Shown here one piece after another: positions 8,104 through 18,100 of a stretch of DNA of 36,925 nt; position 1 is the stretch's first letter, and every line of letters begins with the position of its first letter. The notes under the pieces are model-generated. The model did not search any database, had not been told where the DNA came from, and saw only the letters and a program-made list of their open reading frames with translations. The DNA is from a bacterium (GTDB lineage Bacteria > Verrucomicrobiota > Kiritimatiellia > RFP12 > UBA1067). The stretch lies in assembly GCA_025360845.1 (NCBI GenBank), contig JANYBJ010000288.1:1-36925 (forward strand), given 5' to 3'. Made by a program: the position numbers and the translations under genes.

Positions 8104-10833
8104 ATGAAGAGTCACGATTCGTCTCGCGCCTGGTGGCGCGCTTTCGCCGCAGCCTCTTTGCTGCTGTCGTGCGCCGGAAACGTATCCGCCATGAACCTGA
8201 ATCTCGCCTGTCCGTGGAGCGACACGTGCTCGCCGCCGCAAATGCCGTATCTCTCGTTCCGCAGCCCGCAGAGCGAGAACCTGCTTTTTGCGGCAGGGGA
8301 CACGATCGAGTTGCAGTGTCAGGCCGGTTTGCGTTCCGTGGGGCTGCGGTGGACGCTCCACCGCAACATGATCGAAAAACCATTCCGCAACGGTACGGCA
8401 GAGGCGCTTCCCGCCAACCGGTTCCTCATCCGTCTCGCCACGGCGGGCCTGCCTCCCGGCTTCTACGATGTGAGGGTGGAGCTGGACACCGGCCTTTCGA
8501 ACCTTTCGAATGACGCGCTCGTCAAGCGCCCCGTCAGCGGCATCTGCACGTTCGGGTGGAAAGCCGACGCGATGGCCGTGGCTGACACGCGGCCAAAGAA
8601 CTTCAAGGTTTTCTGGGATGAGGCGAAGGCGAAGCAGGCCGCTGTTCCGCTCGACGCACGGGAGGAGCCGTTCAGAACCTTCGGGCCGAAAGAGATCAAC
8701 GACTACAACGTTACGAACGCCTGTCTGCCGCCGGACTACGATCCGACCGGACACCGCGCGGAGCAGGTGGAGTCGTGCAAGGTCAGCTTTGCAGGTCCGG
8801 ACGGCGGCCGCGTTTACGGCTGGCTGGCTAAACCTGCGGGGCCGGGAAAGTTTCCCGCCATGCTGGTGCTGCCGGGCGCGGGTTTCTCGGCGCGGCCGCG
8901 GCCGTTGGAACATGCGCGGCACGGTTATGTGGCGCTCGACCTCCAGATCCACGGGCAGGACGCGGATCTGAAGGAGTACCCGCAGCTTCCGGGCTACTAC
9001 GGCGATCTCACGTTCGACCCGCCCTCGGCCTACTACTATTTCAACGTCCACCTGCGCTGCCTTCAGGCGGTGAACTATCTGGCGTCGCGGCCGGATGTGG
9101 ACGCCTCGCGCATCGTTGTCGTCGGCGGAAGCCAAGGGGGGCGACTGGCTGCCGTCGTCGCGGGCCTGGACCCGCGCATCAAGGCGGCGGTCGTCTGCAT
9201 CGCCAATTCGCCGAACCATCCGCACCTGCGTTGGGTTGCGCGCTGCAACGGATACGCCGAGTTGGGTGACCCCAAGCCTGATCCTGCCATCACGCCATGC
9301 GACGGTATGGATGTGACCGGCGCGCCGCCGGTGATCAGCGACGTTGTGGGCAACGGCTTCGCCTTTTATGACCCGATGAACTATGCGCCGGACATCCGCT
9401 GCCCGGTCCTGTTCAATGCCGGCCTGATCGATCCCGTCTCGCCGCCCTTCAGCATCTGGGCCGTTTTCAACCGTCTCGGCAGCGAGGACAAAACACTGAT
9501 CGCCATCGACGGACACGCCCACGACTGGTCCGCCGAATTTGACCGCCGCGCCTGGCGGTGGCTCGAAGCCCGCGTCGGCGGACACTCGGGCGCGGACGTT
9601 CCGGCGGTCGCTTTGCCGCAGGCTGCGGCTTCGGGAGAGTCGACACCCTCGCTGGTCCGCTCCGCGGCGCCCGACTGGCCGCAGTGGCGCGGACCACGCC
9701 GAGACGGGATCTCCGCGGAAACCGGGCTGTTGCAATCCTGGCCCGAGGGAGGGCCGAAGCTGTTGTGGAAAGTCTCAGGCGTCGGCCGGGGTTACTCGTC
9801 CCCGATCGTCGCGGCGGGCGGAATCTACATCACAGGCGACACCGACAAAGAGTTGGTCATCAGCGCGTTCACGCTGGAGGGCCAGCCGCGCTGGAGGACC
9901 GCGAACGGCGAGCCTTGGAAAAAGTCGTTTCCCGGCGCCCGTTCGTCCTGCTGCTTCGACGACGGCAAGCTGTATCACATGAACGCCCACGGGAACCTGG
10001 TGTGTCTGGACGCTGCGACGGGCGGCGTGGCATGGGCCGTGAATGTGCTGGAACGGTACGAAGCGAAGAACATCATGTGGGGCATCTGCGAATCTGTGCT
10101 GGCACACGGAGATCGCGTGTTTGTGACGCCGGCCGGGGCCAAAGGCCTGATGGCGGCTCTCGACAAGCGCACCGGCGCGCCGGTTTGGTCCACGCCGGCT
10201 CTCGACGGCGAACAAGCCTCGTATTCCTCGCCAATCCTCATCCAGGCGGGCAAGCGCAAGCTGCTGGTCAACGGCGGCGCGAAGTATGTGTTCGCTGTGG
10301 ATTCTGAGACGGGCGGTTTGGTTTGGCAACTGCCGCAGGCGGATCCCAAAAACACGGTCAACACCACACCTGTGCTGTCCGGCCGGCGGCTGCTGTTTAC
10401 CAACGCCAGCCGCGAATTTGGCGCTGTCTTCGGCGTCCAGTTGGGCGACGGCTCGGCGACGCAGGTCTGGAGTCGAGAGCTGAAGATCGGTCATGGCGGG
10501 ACGGTCTGCGTGGACGGCCGGCTGTACGGGTCAAGCAGCCGCGGCGACCTGCGCGGTTGGGTCGCTGTCGACGTGGAGAACGGCAGTCCCGCGCAGATGA
10601 GGCCGGAAGGCGACTTGCCCGACGGCTCGGTGATCTTCGCCGACGGGCGGTTCTACTGTTTGACCATGCGGGGCGAGATGACGCTGCAAGAGTTGACGGA
10701 TGCCGGATTCCGAACCGCAGGCAAGTTCCGGCTGGCGGAAGGGCAAGACGCCTGGGCTCATCCCGTCCTCTGTCAAGGCAAGCTGTTCCTGCGGTATGAC
10801 GATGTGCTGTATTGTTACGATGTCAGGCGGTAA
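8104..10833 (+). CDS. secreted acetyl-xylan-esterase-like hydrolase fused to PQQ-type beta-propeller
   Basis: A 909-aa exported protein with two modules. After a signal peptide (hydrophobic core AFAAASLLLSCAG) and about 200 residues of N-terminal region comes an alpha/beta-hydrolase domain of acetyl-xylan-esterase/dienelactone-hydrolase type. Its nucleophile elbow GGSQGG places Ser343; Asp443 (GLIDP) and His471/His473 (DGHAHDW) complete a plausible triad. From residue 523 (DWPQWRGPRRDG) to the end is a PQQ/BamB-like propeller with repeated blade motifs such as GNLVCLDAATGGVAW, a kind often seen as separate proteins in PVC bacteria. Likely role: deacetylation of polysaccharide outside the cytoplasm, with the propeller as binding scaffold (inference). 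I chose ATG 8104, after AGGAGAAGCA; the in-frame ATG at 8056 lacks a signal-like context. It lies 52 nt after the macroglobulin gene. Confidence 0.8.
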   Translation: MKSHDSSRAWWRAFAAASLLLSCAGNVSAMNLNLACPWSDTCSPPQMPYLSFRSPQSENLLFAAGDTIELQCQAGLRSVGLRWTLHRNMIEKPFRNGTAEALPANRFLIRLATAGLPPGFYDVRVELDTGLSNLSNDALVKRPVSGICTFGWKADAMAVADTRPKNFKVFWDEAKAKQAAVPLDAREEPFRTFGPKEINDYNVTNACLPPDYDPTGHRAEQVESCKVSFAGPDGGRVYGWLAKPAGPGKFPAMLVLPGAGFSARPRPLEHARHGYVALDLQIHGQDADLKEYPQLPGYYGDLTFDPPSAYYYFNVHLRCLQAVNYLASRPDVDASRIVVVGGSQGGRLAAVVAGLDPRIKAAVVCIANSPNHPHLRWVARCNGYAELGDPKPDPAITPCDGMDVTGAPPVISDVVGNGFAFYDPMNYAPDIRCPVLFNAGLIDPVSPPFSIWAVFNRLGSEDKTLIAIDGHAHDWSAEFDRRAWRWLEARVGGHSGADVPAVALPQAAASGESTPSLVRSAAPDWPQWRGPRRDGISAETGLLQSWPEGGPKLLWKVSGVGRGYSSPIVAAGGIYITGDTDKELVISAFTLEGQPRWRTANGEPWKKSFPGARSSCCFDDGKLYHMNAHGNLVCLDAATGGVAWAVNVLERYEAKNIMWGICESVLAHGDRVFVTPAGAKGLMAALDKRTGAPVWSTPALDGEQASYSSPILIQAGKRKLLVNGGAKYVFAVDSETGGLVWQLPQADPKNTVNTTPVLSGRRLLFTNASREFGAVFGVQLGDGSATQVWSRELKIGHGGTVCVDGRLYGSSSRGDLRGWVAVDVENGSPAQMRPEGDLPDGSVIFADGRFYCLTMRGEMTLQELTDAGFRTAGKFRLAEGQDAWAHPVLCQGKLFLRYDDVLYCYDVRR

Positions 10834-10864
10834 CGTCGGTTAATACGTAAATCGCGTGCAGAAT

Positions 10865-10907
10865 TGTCCATCATGCTTTGTCCATCATTCTGTGCCATAA
10901 TGTCCAT
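10865..10907 (+). promoter_or_regulatory. triplicated TGTCCAT repeat ahead of the fucosidase operon
   Basis: In the 124-nt gap before the GH29 gene the heptamer TGTCCAT starts at 10865, 10879 and 10901; the first two copies extend to TTGTCCATCAT. Direct repeats immediately upstream of a catabolic operon resemble transcription-factor binding sites, and a NarL-type regulator is encoded 20 kb downstream. No clear -35/-10 pair was recognised, so the regulatory role is a guess. Confidence 0.3.
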
Positions 10908-10957
10908 TTTCTCCCACTTTGCCCCATGATATCATCGGTGGGAAAAGGAGATCCAAC

Positions 10958-12505
10958 ATGCAGAAAGTTCGGATTTTAATTGCGCTGCTGGCCAGTGTTT
11001 GCGCTTGGGCCGAAGAGAACACGAACCTTTCGATTGCCGACGGGCCGTTCAAGCCGGATGCGGAATCGCTCAAGCAGTACAAGTGTCCCGAATGGTTCCG
11101 CGACGCCAAGTTCGGCATCTGGGCCCATTGGGGGCCGCAGGCGGCGACGGTATACAACAACTTTTACGCACGGGCGATGTACCAACAGGGCACCGATTGC
11201 TACAAAGACCATGTGGAGCACTTCGGCCATCCCTCCAAGTTCGGCTACAAGGACATCATCCCGCTGTGGAAGGCGGAAAAATGGGAGCCGGAAGAACTGA
11301 TGGCCCTGTATAAAAAGGCCGGGGCGCGGTATTTCGTCTCCCAGGCCGTCCATTGCGACAATTTCGATCTGTGGAACTCCAAGTACCATTCCTGGAACTC
11401 CGTCGCCATGGGGCCGAAGCGCGACGTGGTCAAAGAGTGGCAGCGGGCGGCGAAGAAATTCGATCTGCCGTTCGGGGTTTCGGAGCACCTGGGTTACAGC
11501 CGGGTCTGGTTCCAGACCAGCCACGGTTCCGACCAGACCGGACCTCTGGCCGGCGTACCGTACGACGGCGCCGATCCCAAATGGCAGGAGCTGTATCATC
11601 CGAACCGTCCAAACCTGACGGCAGAGGATTGCGTCTACAGCAAGGATCCGGACTGGCATCAGGAATGGTTCCTGCGCATGAGGGATCTGGTGGACCAGGT
11701 GCAGCCCGATTTCTTCTACACCGACGGCGGGATCCCATTCGGGAAAATCGGCTTCAGCCTGGTGGCCCACCTCTACAACAGCAACATGGCCCGGCACGGC
11801 GGTAGGCTCGAAGCCGTTTACACATGCAAGAATTTCAATAAACCCGAGACGCACGGCATCTTCGTGGAGGGCACGTGTGTCGAGGATTTGGAGCGCGGCA
11901 TGCAGCAGACGATCGCTCCGCTGCCTTGGCAAACCGACACCTCCAACGGCGACTGGTATTACCGCCAGAACGACACATACAAGACCACGATTGAGATTAT
12001 CCACCAGCTGGTCGATATCATCAGCAAGAACGGCAACCTGCTGTTGAACATCGTGCAGTATCCCGACGGCAGCCTGCCGCCGGAGTCCCTGCGTCTGCTG
12101 GAGGGGCTCGCCGCGTGGTTCGCCGTCAACGGCGAGGCCGTCTACGGGACCCGCCCGTGGCTGGTTTCCGGTGAAGGCCCGACCCGGGTGTCCAGCGGTC
12201 AGTTCAACGAGAGCTATGCGTTCACGGCGCGCGACATCCGGTTCACCCGCAGCAAGGACGGCGCGACGCTCTACGCCTTCGTGCTCGGCTGGCCGGAGGA
12301 CGGCAAGGTTGCCGTGAAGTCGCTGGCCAAGGCCGCAGGCGCGGTCTCCGGCGTCACGCTTCTGGGAAATGCCGGCAAACTCGAATGGGCGCAAACGGAT
12401 AAGGGCCTGACCGTCACGCTGCCGCCGCAGAAGCCCTGCGAGCATGTCTTCGCCCTGAAGATCGCCGGCGACAGCCTCAAGGCGGTTCCGGCATCGGCGG
12501 AGTGA
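10958..12505 (+). CDS. secreted alpha-L-fucosidase, GH29
   Basis: The 515-aa product starts with a signal peptide (MQKVRILIALLASVCAWA) and shows the GH29 barrel: WFRDAKFGIWAHWGPQA near the N-terminus, the HCDNFDLWNSKYHSWNS block, and QPDFFYTDGG, where Asp256 is the expected nucleophile of this retaining family. It should release alpha-linked L-fucose from glycan ends in the periplasm or outside the cell. A small C-terminal beta domain follows the barrel. The start ATG at 10958 has a strong ribosome site (AAAGGAG, 7 nt upstream); an in-frame ATG at 10919 lacks one. It is the first gene of a tight co-directional series running to 21598, so it probably heads the operon. Confidence 0.92.
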   Translation: MQKVRILIALLASVCAWAEENTNLSIADGPFKPDAESLKQYKCPEWFRDAKFGIWAHWGPQAATVYNNFYARAMYQQGTDCYKDHVEHFGHPSKFGYKDIIPLWKAEKWEPEELMALYKKAGARYFVSQAVHCDNFDLWNSKYHSWNSVAMGPKRDVVKEWQRAAKKFDLPFGVSEHLGYSRVWFQTSHGSDQTGPLAGVPYDGADPKWQELYHPNRPNLTAEDCVYSKDPDWHQEWFLRMRDLVDQVQPDFFYTDGGIPFGKIGFSLVAHLYNSNMARHGGRLEAVYTCKNFNKPETHGIFVEGTCVEDLERGMQQTIAPLPWQTDTSNGDWYYRQNDTYKTTIEIIHQLVDIISKNGNLLLNIVQYPDGSLPPESLRLLEGLAAWFAVNGEAVYGTRPWLVSGEGPTRVSSGQFNESYAFTARDIRFTRSKDGATLYAFVLGWPEDGKVAVKSLAKAAGAVSGVTLLGNAGKLEWAQTDKGLTVTLPPQKPCEHVFALKIAGDSLKAVPASAE

Positions 12506-12550
12506 TGGAACACGAGCGAGGGATCCGATTTTAATCATAGGGGGGAGAGA

Positions 12551-14908
12551 ATGAAAATGCGTAAGACACCGGTGTTATTCTTAGGTCTGGCGATGATTCT
12601 TGCCGCAAGCGTGGCAGGGGCGGTCGAGGCCGCGTTCCGCGGCTCGGTCAGCCATACGCCTGCGCAGCGATGGGAAGATGCTTTCGTGACCGGCAACGGA
12701 CGGATGGGGGCGATGCTGTTCGGCAACCCGGCGAACGATACGCTCGTGGCCAACCACTGCCGGCTGTTCCTGCCTCTCGGCAACCGCGAAATCGTGCCTG
12801 ACCTTGCGCAGTATTTGCCGGAGCTGCGTCAGACCATCCGCGAAAAAGGCTACGGCGCGGCCATGGCGTTTCTGCTGGGCAAGGCCAAGGAACAGGGCTA
12901 CCCCGGCCTCATCCCGACAGACCCTTATCATCCCGGCCTGTTCGTGAACATCCGCCAACCGGCCGTCGGAGCGGTCACGGAGTACGAACGCACCGAGGAC
13001 TTCCAGACCGGCGAGGTCTGCGTCAGGTGGCGCGATGACCGCGGCGCGTTTCAGCGCCGGCTGTTCGTCTCGCGCACCGACAACCTCATCGCGCTCTCCT
13101 TGACTGGCCCCGCGCCCTGCGAGCTGGTGTTCCCTGCCGTCGACCACCCTCTCATCCAGCCGCAGCAGCAGACCACGCCGGAGTGGGTGACCTACCACAA
13201 CGTTTACGCCAAAGGCAAGGGCGGCTATGACGCCGCCGTGCGCGTCATCCGCAAGGACGAGGGCCGTGACGTGCTTCTGCTCATCCGCATTGTCCCGTGG
13301 AAGACGCCGCTGCCCAAGGAGAACAGCGAGGCGTGGGCGTACTCGCCGGAGCATCCCGATTTCAAACGCCCCGGTGTCTACGAGCCCGTACCGGCTTTGG
13401 CGGACAGCTCGGTGGTTGCCTATCGTGCCGCAGACGACGCGTCGGCTCTGCTGCCGCGCGTGCGAAAGGCGCTGGCCGGCGTCAATCCCGACTATGCCCG
13501 GCTGTTTGTGCCGCACGCCCAAATGCACGGCGCGCTGTTCAACCGAGTCGCGCTGGATCTCGGAGGGGGGGCGGACCGTGTGCGGCCGACCGAGGAGCTG
13601 CTCGACCTGGCCAAGAAAGACAACCGGCTGCCGCCCGCCCTGATGGAGAAGATGTATGACGCGGGACGGTACATGCTGATCTGCACCGCCGGCGAACGGC
13701 TGCCGAACCTGCAGGGTATCTGGAACGGCTCGTGGGCGCCGGCCTGGTCGGGCGATTACACGCTCGACACCAACGTACAGGCGGCGATGGCCTCGGCCTG
13801 CAGCGCGAACCTGCCTGAGCTGATGGAAGGGTACTTCAGGCTGATCGAGGGCTTCTATCCCGAGTGGCGGCTGAACGCGAAGAGGATCTACGGCTGCCGG
13901 GGCTTCTTCAGCAACGCGCGGGCGTCGAACACCTGCCTGCTCTTGCACTGGGGCGACTGGGAAGGCGTGTTCTGGACGGCCGGCAGCGGCTGGCTGGCGA
14001 GCTTCTTCAGCGACTACGCCGCAACCACCGCGGACCGCAAATTCCTTGAGAAGCGGGTCGTGCCGCTGCTCAAGGGCACGGCGGAGTTCTACGAAGACTT
14101 CCTCGCCGGAACCGAGAAAGACGGACGGGCGACCTTCATCCCTTCTTACAGCCCCGAGACCGGTTGCGGCCTCAACGCGACCATGGACATCGCGGTGGCC
14201 CGCGAGGTGCTGACCAACCTGATTGCCGCCTGCCGCGAACTGAAAATCGAGCGGGAGAACATTCCGAGATGGGCGGCGCTGTTGGAGAAACTGCCTGCGT
14301 ATCCGGTCAACGGCCGGGGCGAACTGACCGAGTGGCCCGCCGGCACCATCGATGCCGGCCACCGGCACCATTCGCAGCTCTATCCCTGCTTCCAGAGCTT
14401 CGACCCGCTGTTCGAGACGGACGCCAATCTGCGGAAGGCGGCGCAGGCTACGGTCCGCGCGAAGATCGCAGGCAGCGACGGCGGCGGCGAACAGTCCTCG
14501 TTCGGACGCATGCAGAGCGGCGTGGCGGCGGCCTACCTTGGCATGCCGGAGGAGGCCTATGGCCGGCTGAAGGTGATGGCTGTGAAACGGTCGATGACGC
14601 CGAGCCTCATCACCACGCACGAGCCGGACGCGCAATGTTTCAACACCGACGGCAACGGCGGCATCCCGCAGATCGCCAACACGATGTTGCTGCAAAGCCG
14701 CCCGGGCCTGCTTGATCTGCTGCCCGCCCTGCCCCAGGCGTGGCCGAATGGCGCGATCAAAGGCCTGCGTGCCCGCGGCGGGTTCACCGTGGACATCGAA
14801 TGGAAGGACGGCAAGGTCACGAATTACCGTATCGCCTCTCCCAAACCCCGCGAGATCAGCGTACGCGTGAACGGCGAGACAAAGACGGTGAAATCCGTAA
14901 CGCTCTGA
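12551..14908 (+). CDS. secreted GH95-family glycosidase (fucosidase-like), copy 1
   Basis: A 785-aa exported protein with a signal peptide (MKMRKTPVLFLGLAMILAASVAGA) and the GH95 layout: N-terminal beta-domain with GNGRMGAMLFG, linker, and (alpha/alpha)6 barrel beginning around LQGIWNGSWAP. GH95 enzymes are inverting alpha-1,2-L-fucosidases or alpha-L-galactosidases. The expected general acid Glu is present (SPE, Glu536), as is the DGN aspartate (Asp700) and a histidine-rich HRHHSQLY segment. The catalytic Asn-x-Asn motif reads D406-T-N408, so the first Asn is replaced and the usual QMNYW that follows is also lost (VQAAMA). This could shift specificity. The ATG follows GGGGGGAGAGA and lies 45 nt after the GH29 gene. 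Confidence 0.85.
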   Translation: MKMRKTPVLFLGLAMILAASVAGAVEAAFRGSVSHTPAQRWEDAFVTGNGRMGAMLFGNPANDTLVANHCRLFLPLGNREIVPDLAQYLPELRQTIREKGYGAAMAFLLGKAKEQGYPGLIPTDPYHPGLFVNIRQPAVGAVTEYERTEDFQTGEVCVRWRDDRGAFQRRLFVSRTDNLIALSLTGPAPCELVFPAVDHPLIQPQQQTTPEWVTYHNVYAKGKGGYDAAVRVIRKDEGRDVLLLIRIVPWKTPLPKENSEAWAYSPEHPDFKRPGVYEPVPALADSSVVAYRAADDASALLPRVRKALAGVNPDYARLFVPHAQMHGALFNRVALDLGGGADRVRPTEELLDLAKKDNRLPPALMEKMYDAGRYMLICTAGERLPNLQGIWNGSWAPAWSGDYTLDTNVQAAMASACSANLPELMEGYFRLIEGFYPEWRLNAKRIYGCRGFFSNARASNTCLLLHWGDWEGVFWTAGSGWLASFFSDYAATTADRKFLEKRVVPLLKGTAEFYEDFLAGTEKDGRATFIPSYSPETGCGLNATMDIAVAREVLTNLIAACRELKIERENIPRWAALLEKLPAYPVNGRGELTEWPAGTIDAGHRHHSQLYPCFQSFDPLFETDANLRKAAQATVRAKIAGSDGGGEQSSFGRMQSGVAAAYLGMPEEAYGRLKVMAVKRSMTPSLITTHEPDAQCFNTDGNGGIPQIANTMLLQSRPGLLDLLPALPQAWPNGAIKGLRARGGFTVDIEWKDGKVTNYRIASPKPREISVRVNGETKTVKSVTL

Positions 14909-14930
14909 CGCGCGCGGTTATAAGGACTTC

Positions 14931-15125
14931 ATGGTCATGACGCATGAGCGATCACGTTTGGACTGGGGCGGTGTGCTTCTGAACGCCGACGGCTCCATGG
15001 ACCGGAAGATGAGCGAAGACGGCTGCCACTACAGCAAGGCAGGCAGCGCGGCGTTCTTCAAGGCGGTCAAGCCCGCACTGCTGAAGAGCCTGTCGAACAA
15101 AAGCAACAAAGGAATAGGACAATGA
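14931..15125 (+). pseudogene. C-terminal remnant of an SGNH/GDSL hydrolase
   Basis: This 64-aa frame contains LLNADGSMDRKMSEDGCHYSKAG, the segment that carries the catalytic Asp-x-x-His at the C-terminus of SGNH/GDSL esterases (DGCH here). The GDS nucleophile block, oxyanion residues and signal peptide are absent, so it is the tail of a gene whose 5' part was deleted. The frame starts 23 nt after the GH95 stop, and its stop overlaps the start of the GH116 gene in an ATGA, so its translation may still feed ribosomes to that gene. A functional short protein cannot be excluded but looks unlikely. Confidence 0.6.
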
Positions 15126-18100
15126 CGACGACGGATTCAACGATGACAAGATTGGAAGTCACCGTATGCGGCCTGCTGTCTGCCTGCCAGCTGACGGGTG
15201 TTCTGGTCTTGGCGTGTGGTCTGACCGCGCGTGCGGCTGTCTCCGTTCCGTTGTCCGAAAGCGGCAAAACCGTGAAGCCTCTACCTTATTCGGCAGAGGA
15301 ACTGCTCAGTCCGGCAGGGCGCTACACCTACCAGGGTTCCTCGCTTGATCAGATCCGCTTTCCACTCGGGGGAGTGGGCGCGGGTTGCATTTCGCTCAAC
15401 GGACGAGGGGCGCTGGTGGACTGGTCGATCTTCGGCAACCCCAACATCGGTTGGCGGCCCGAGTTGTCCTTCCTTGGGCTTTGGATGAAAGCAGAGGATG
15501 AAGAGGCTGTGTTCCGCGTGTTGGAGGGAGAAAAGCCGCCGCCCTACGGTTGGGGCGGAGAGTCGCAAGGGAGCGGGCCGCTCGCCATGGTGGGCCTGCC
15601 GCATATGCGCACGGCGGTGTTCGAGGGTCGCTTCCCTTTTGCCAAGGTGACGCTGAGTGATCCGGGTGTGCCTCTGGAGGCGACTCTCGAGGGGTGGAGC
15701 CCCTTCATTCCCGGCAACGACCGCGAGTCGTCGCTGCCGGTGGCATGCCTGAATATCACCTTGAAAAACGTCTCGAAAAAAGCGGTGAAAGGCACATTGG
15801 GCTATAATCTCAAAAACCTCGCAGCAGAGGGCAATGACGCGGGGACGCGCACGGAATTGTTGCGCCGCGACGGGTACGACCTGTTGCTGATGAGGCGTGA
15901 GGACTGCGCCAAGGAGGGCAGCCTGGCCGTTGCCACGCCGCACCGCATCACCACGTGGCAGAGGCGTTGGGCACCATCGGGCATGTTGCCCAACGGAGGC
16001 ATCCAGACCTTTGCCGAAACCTTTTGCATCAGTGGCCGTTACGATAGGGTCAAGGCCGTCGCGGAGATTGAGCGCGCTCAAAAAGTTTCCGCGCGTCAGG
16101 ATGTGGTTATCGATGATTTTGAAGACGGAATTTTTAGCAAATGGACCGTCGAAGGAACCGCCTTTGGCACTGCGCCTATCGCCATCGAGCAGAATCAGCA
16201 TCCTGTCAAGGTCTCCGGCTATCACGGCAACGGTCTGGCGGACTCTTGGGCCGGCGCAAAGAGCGATGCCCCAACCGGGAAACTCATTTCAAAACCTTTT
16301 ACCATTGAGCGCTCCAACCTTTGTTTCCTCATTGGTGGCGGGAACGGCCCCGGGGTCAACTGTGTCAACCTGCTGGTGGATCGGGAGGTGGTCCGGACGG
16401 CCACGGGCAATGACAGCGAAAATCTGAGGGACGTGTCATGGGATGTCGCCGCGCTCGCCGGCAAGATGGCACAACTTGAGATTGTTGACCAGCACTCCGG
16501 GGGATGGGGACACATCCTTGTCGACAACATCGTCATGAGCGATATGAGCGGAGACGAAACGTGGGCCGGCGGCATGGGGTCGATCGGCGTGGAGATCGAT
16601 TTGAAACCCGGCACCAGCATCCGCATCCCCATGGTTCTCGCTTGGCATTTTCCAGAGCGCAAGGACGTGCCGGGCGTGCGGAATTATTACTCGACTCAGT
16701 GGCCGGACGCCGCTGCTGTGGCGGATTACCTGATGGCCAACTGTGAACGACTCGAACGCGAGACAAGGCTGTTTCAAGCGACGTTTTTTGCGTCAACCCT
16801 GCCGGGCATCATTCTGGAATCGGTATCGAGCCAACTCGCCATTTTGCGCTCGCCGACCGTTTTTCGCGAAGCCAATGGGACGCTGCATGGCTGGGAAGGT
16901 TGCTGGCCTGCGGGCGGTTCGTGCGCGGGAACGGTTACCCACGTGTATCATTATGTGCAGTCGATCGCCTATCTCTTTCCAGCCTTGGAGCGCGGCATGC
17001 GGGAGTTCGACTTCAGCAGACGTATGGACCCCCAGATCGGCGGCCTGCGTCAGCGCGTCTGGCCGACAGGGCTTGACACCGAAGCCATTGTGCCGGTCGA
17101 CGGCCATTTCGGCACGATCCTGCGCGCCTGCCGCGAGTGGCAGGTGTGCGGCGACACCGAATGGCTGCGCAGGCAGTGGCCCGGCGTAAAAAAAGCCATC
17201 GGATACCCTTGGACAAGCTGGGATAAGGACCGCGACGGCCGGCTTGATCCGACGGTCGGCTGGCACTGCACGCTCGACCAGTCTTTGTACGGGGACGAGA
17301 CCTACGGGAACGGCATGTACATGGCCGGCATGTTGGCCGGTGAGAAGATGGCGCGTGCCATGGGGGACGTTGAGTTGGCCGACGAATGCCGTCGCGTCTT
17401 CGAGACCGGCAGCAAGAAGTCCGACGAACTGTGCTGGAACGGCGAATATTACCGGCAGGTCTTTGACGGCGCGGATACCCGCAGCACGTGGCAGAACGGT
17501 GTGATCAGCGAACAGTTGATCGGCCAGTGGTGGTCCGACATGCTGGGGCTCGGCGAAATCTATCCGCGCGAACATATGCGAAGCGCCATCGCTGCGGTCT
17601 TCAAATACAACTTCGTGCCGGACTGCCGCAAGCTGCTCAACACTGGCTATACCCTTGCCGTGAACGATGACGCCGGGCTGGTCATTTGCTCCTGGCCTAA
17701 AGGCGGACGTCCAGCCCAGGCGCTGTTTTATGCGGACACGATCGAAGTCGGCTATGAAGACCAGGTGGCCGCGAATCTCATCTATCACGGCTATGTGCTT
17801 GAGGGCCTCGCAGTGATGAAAGCCATCCGCGACCGCTATGACGGCCGCAAGCGCGATCCGTACAACCAGCTCGAGTGCGGCGGCTACTATGCCAGGTCCA
17901 TGGCCAACTACAGCCTATTGTTGGCCCTGAGCGGCTACCGGGTGGACGCGCCGGCCGGTCGGCTGGAGTTTGCACCGAAGGTGACGCCCGATAACTTCAC
18001 TTGCTTCTTCGCCGCCGGGGAAGGTTGGGGCAGTTTCAGTCAGAGGCGGGAAAGTGATGTGTTCACTGCGGCGCTCGGTGTCAAGTGGGGCCGGCTGCGG

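Noticed and set aside
12581..14695. 704-aa open frame antisense to GH95 copy 1
   Set aside because: Same composition bias; the sense strand carries clear GH95 motifs.
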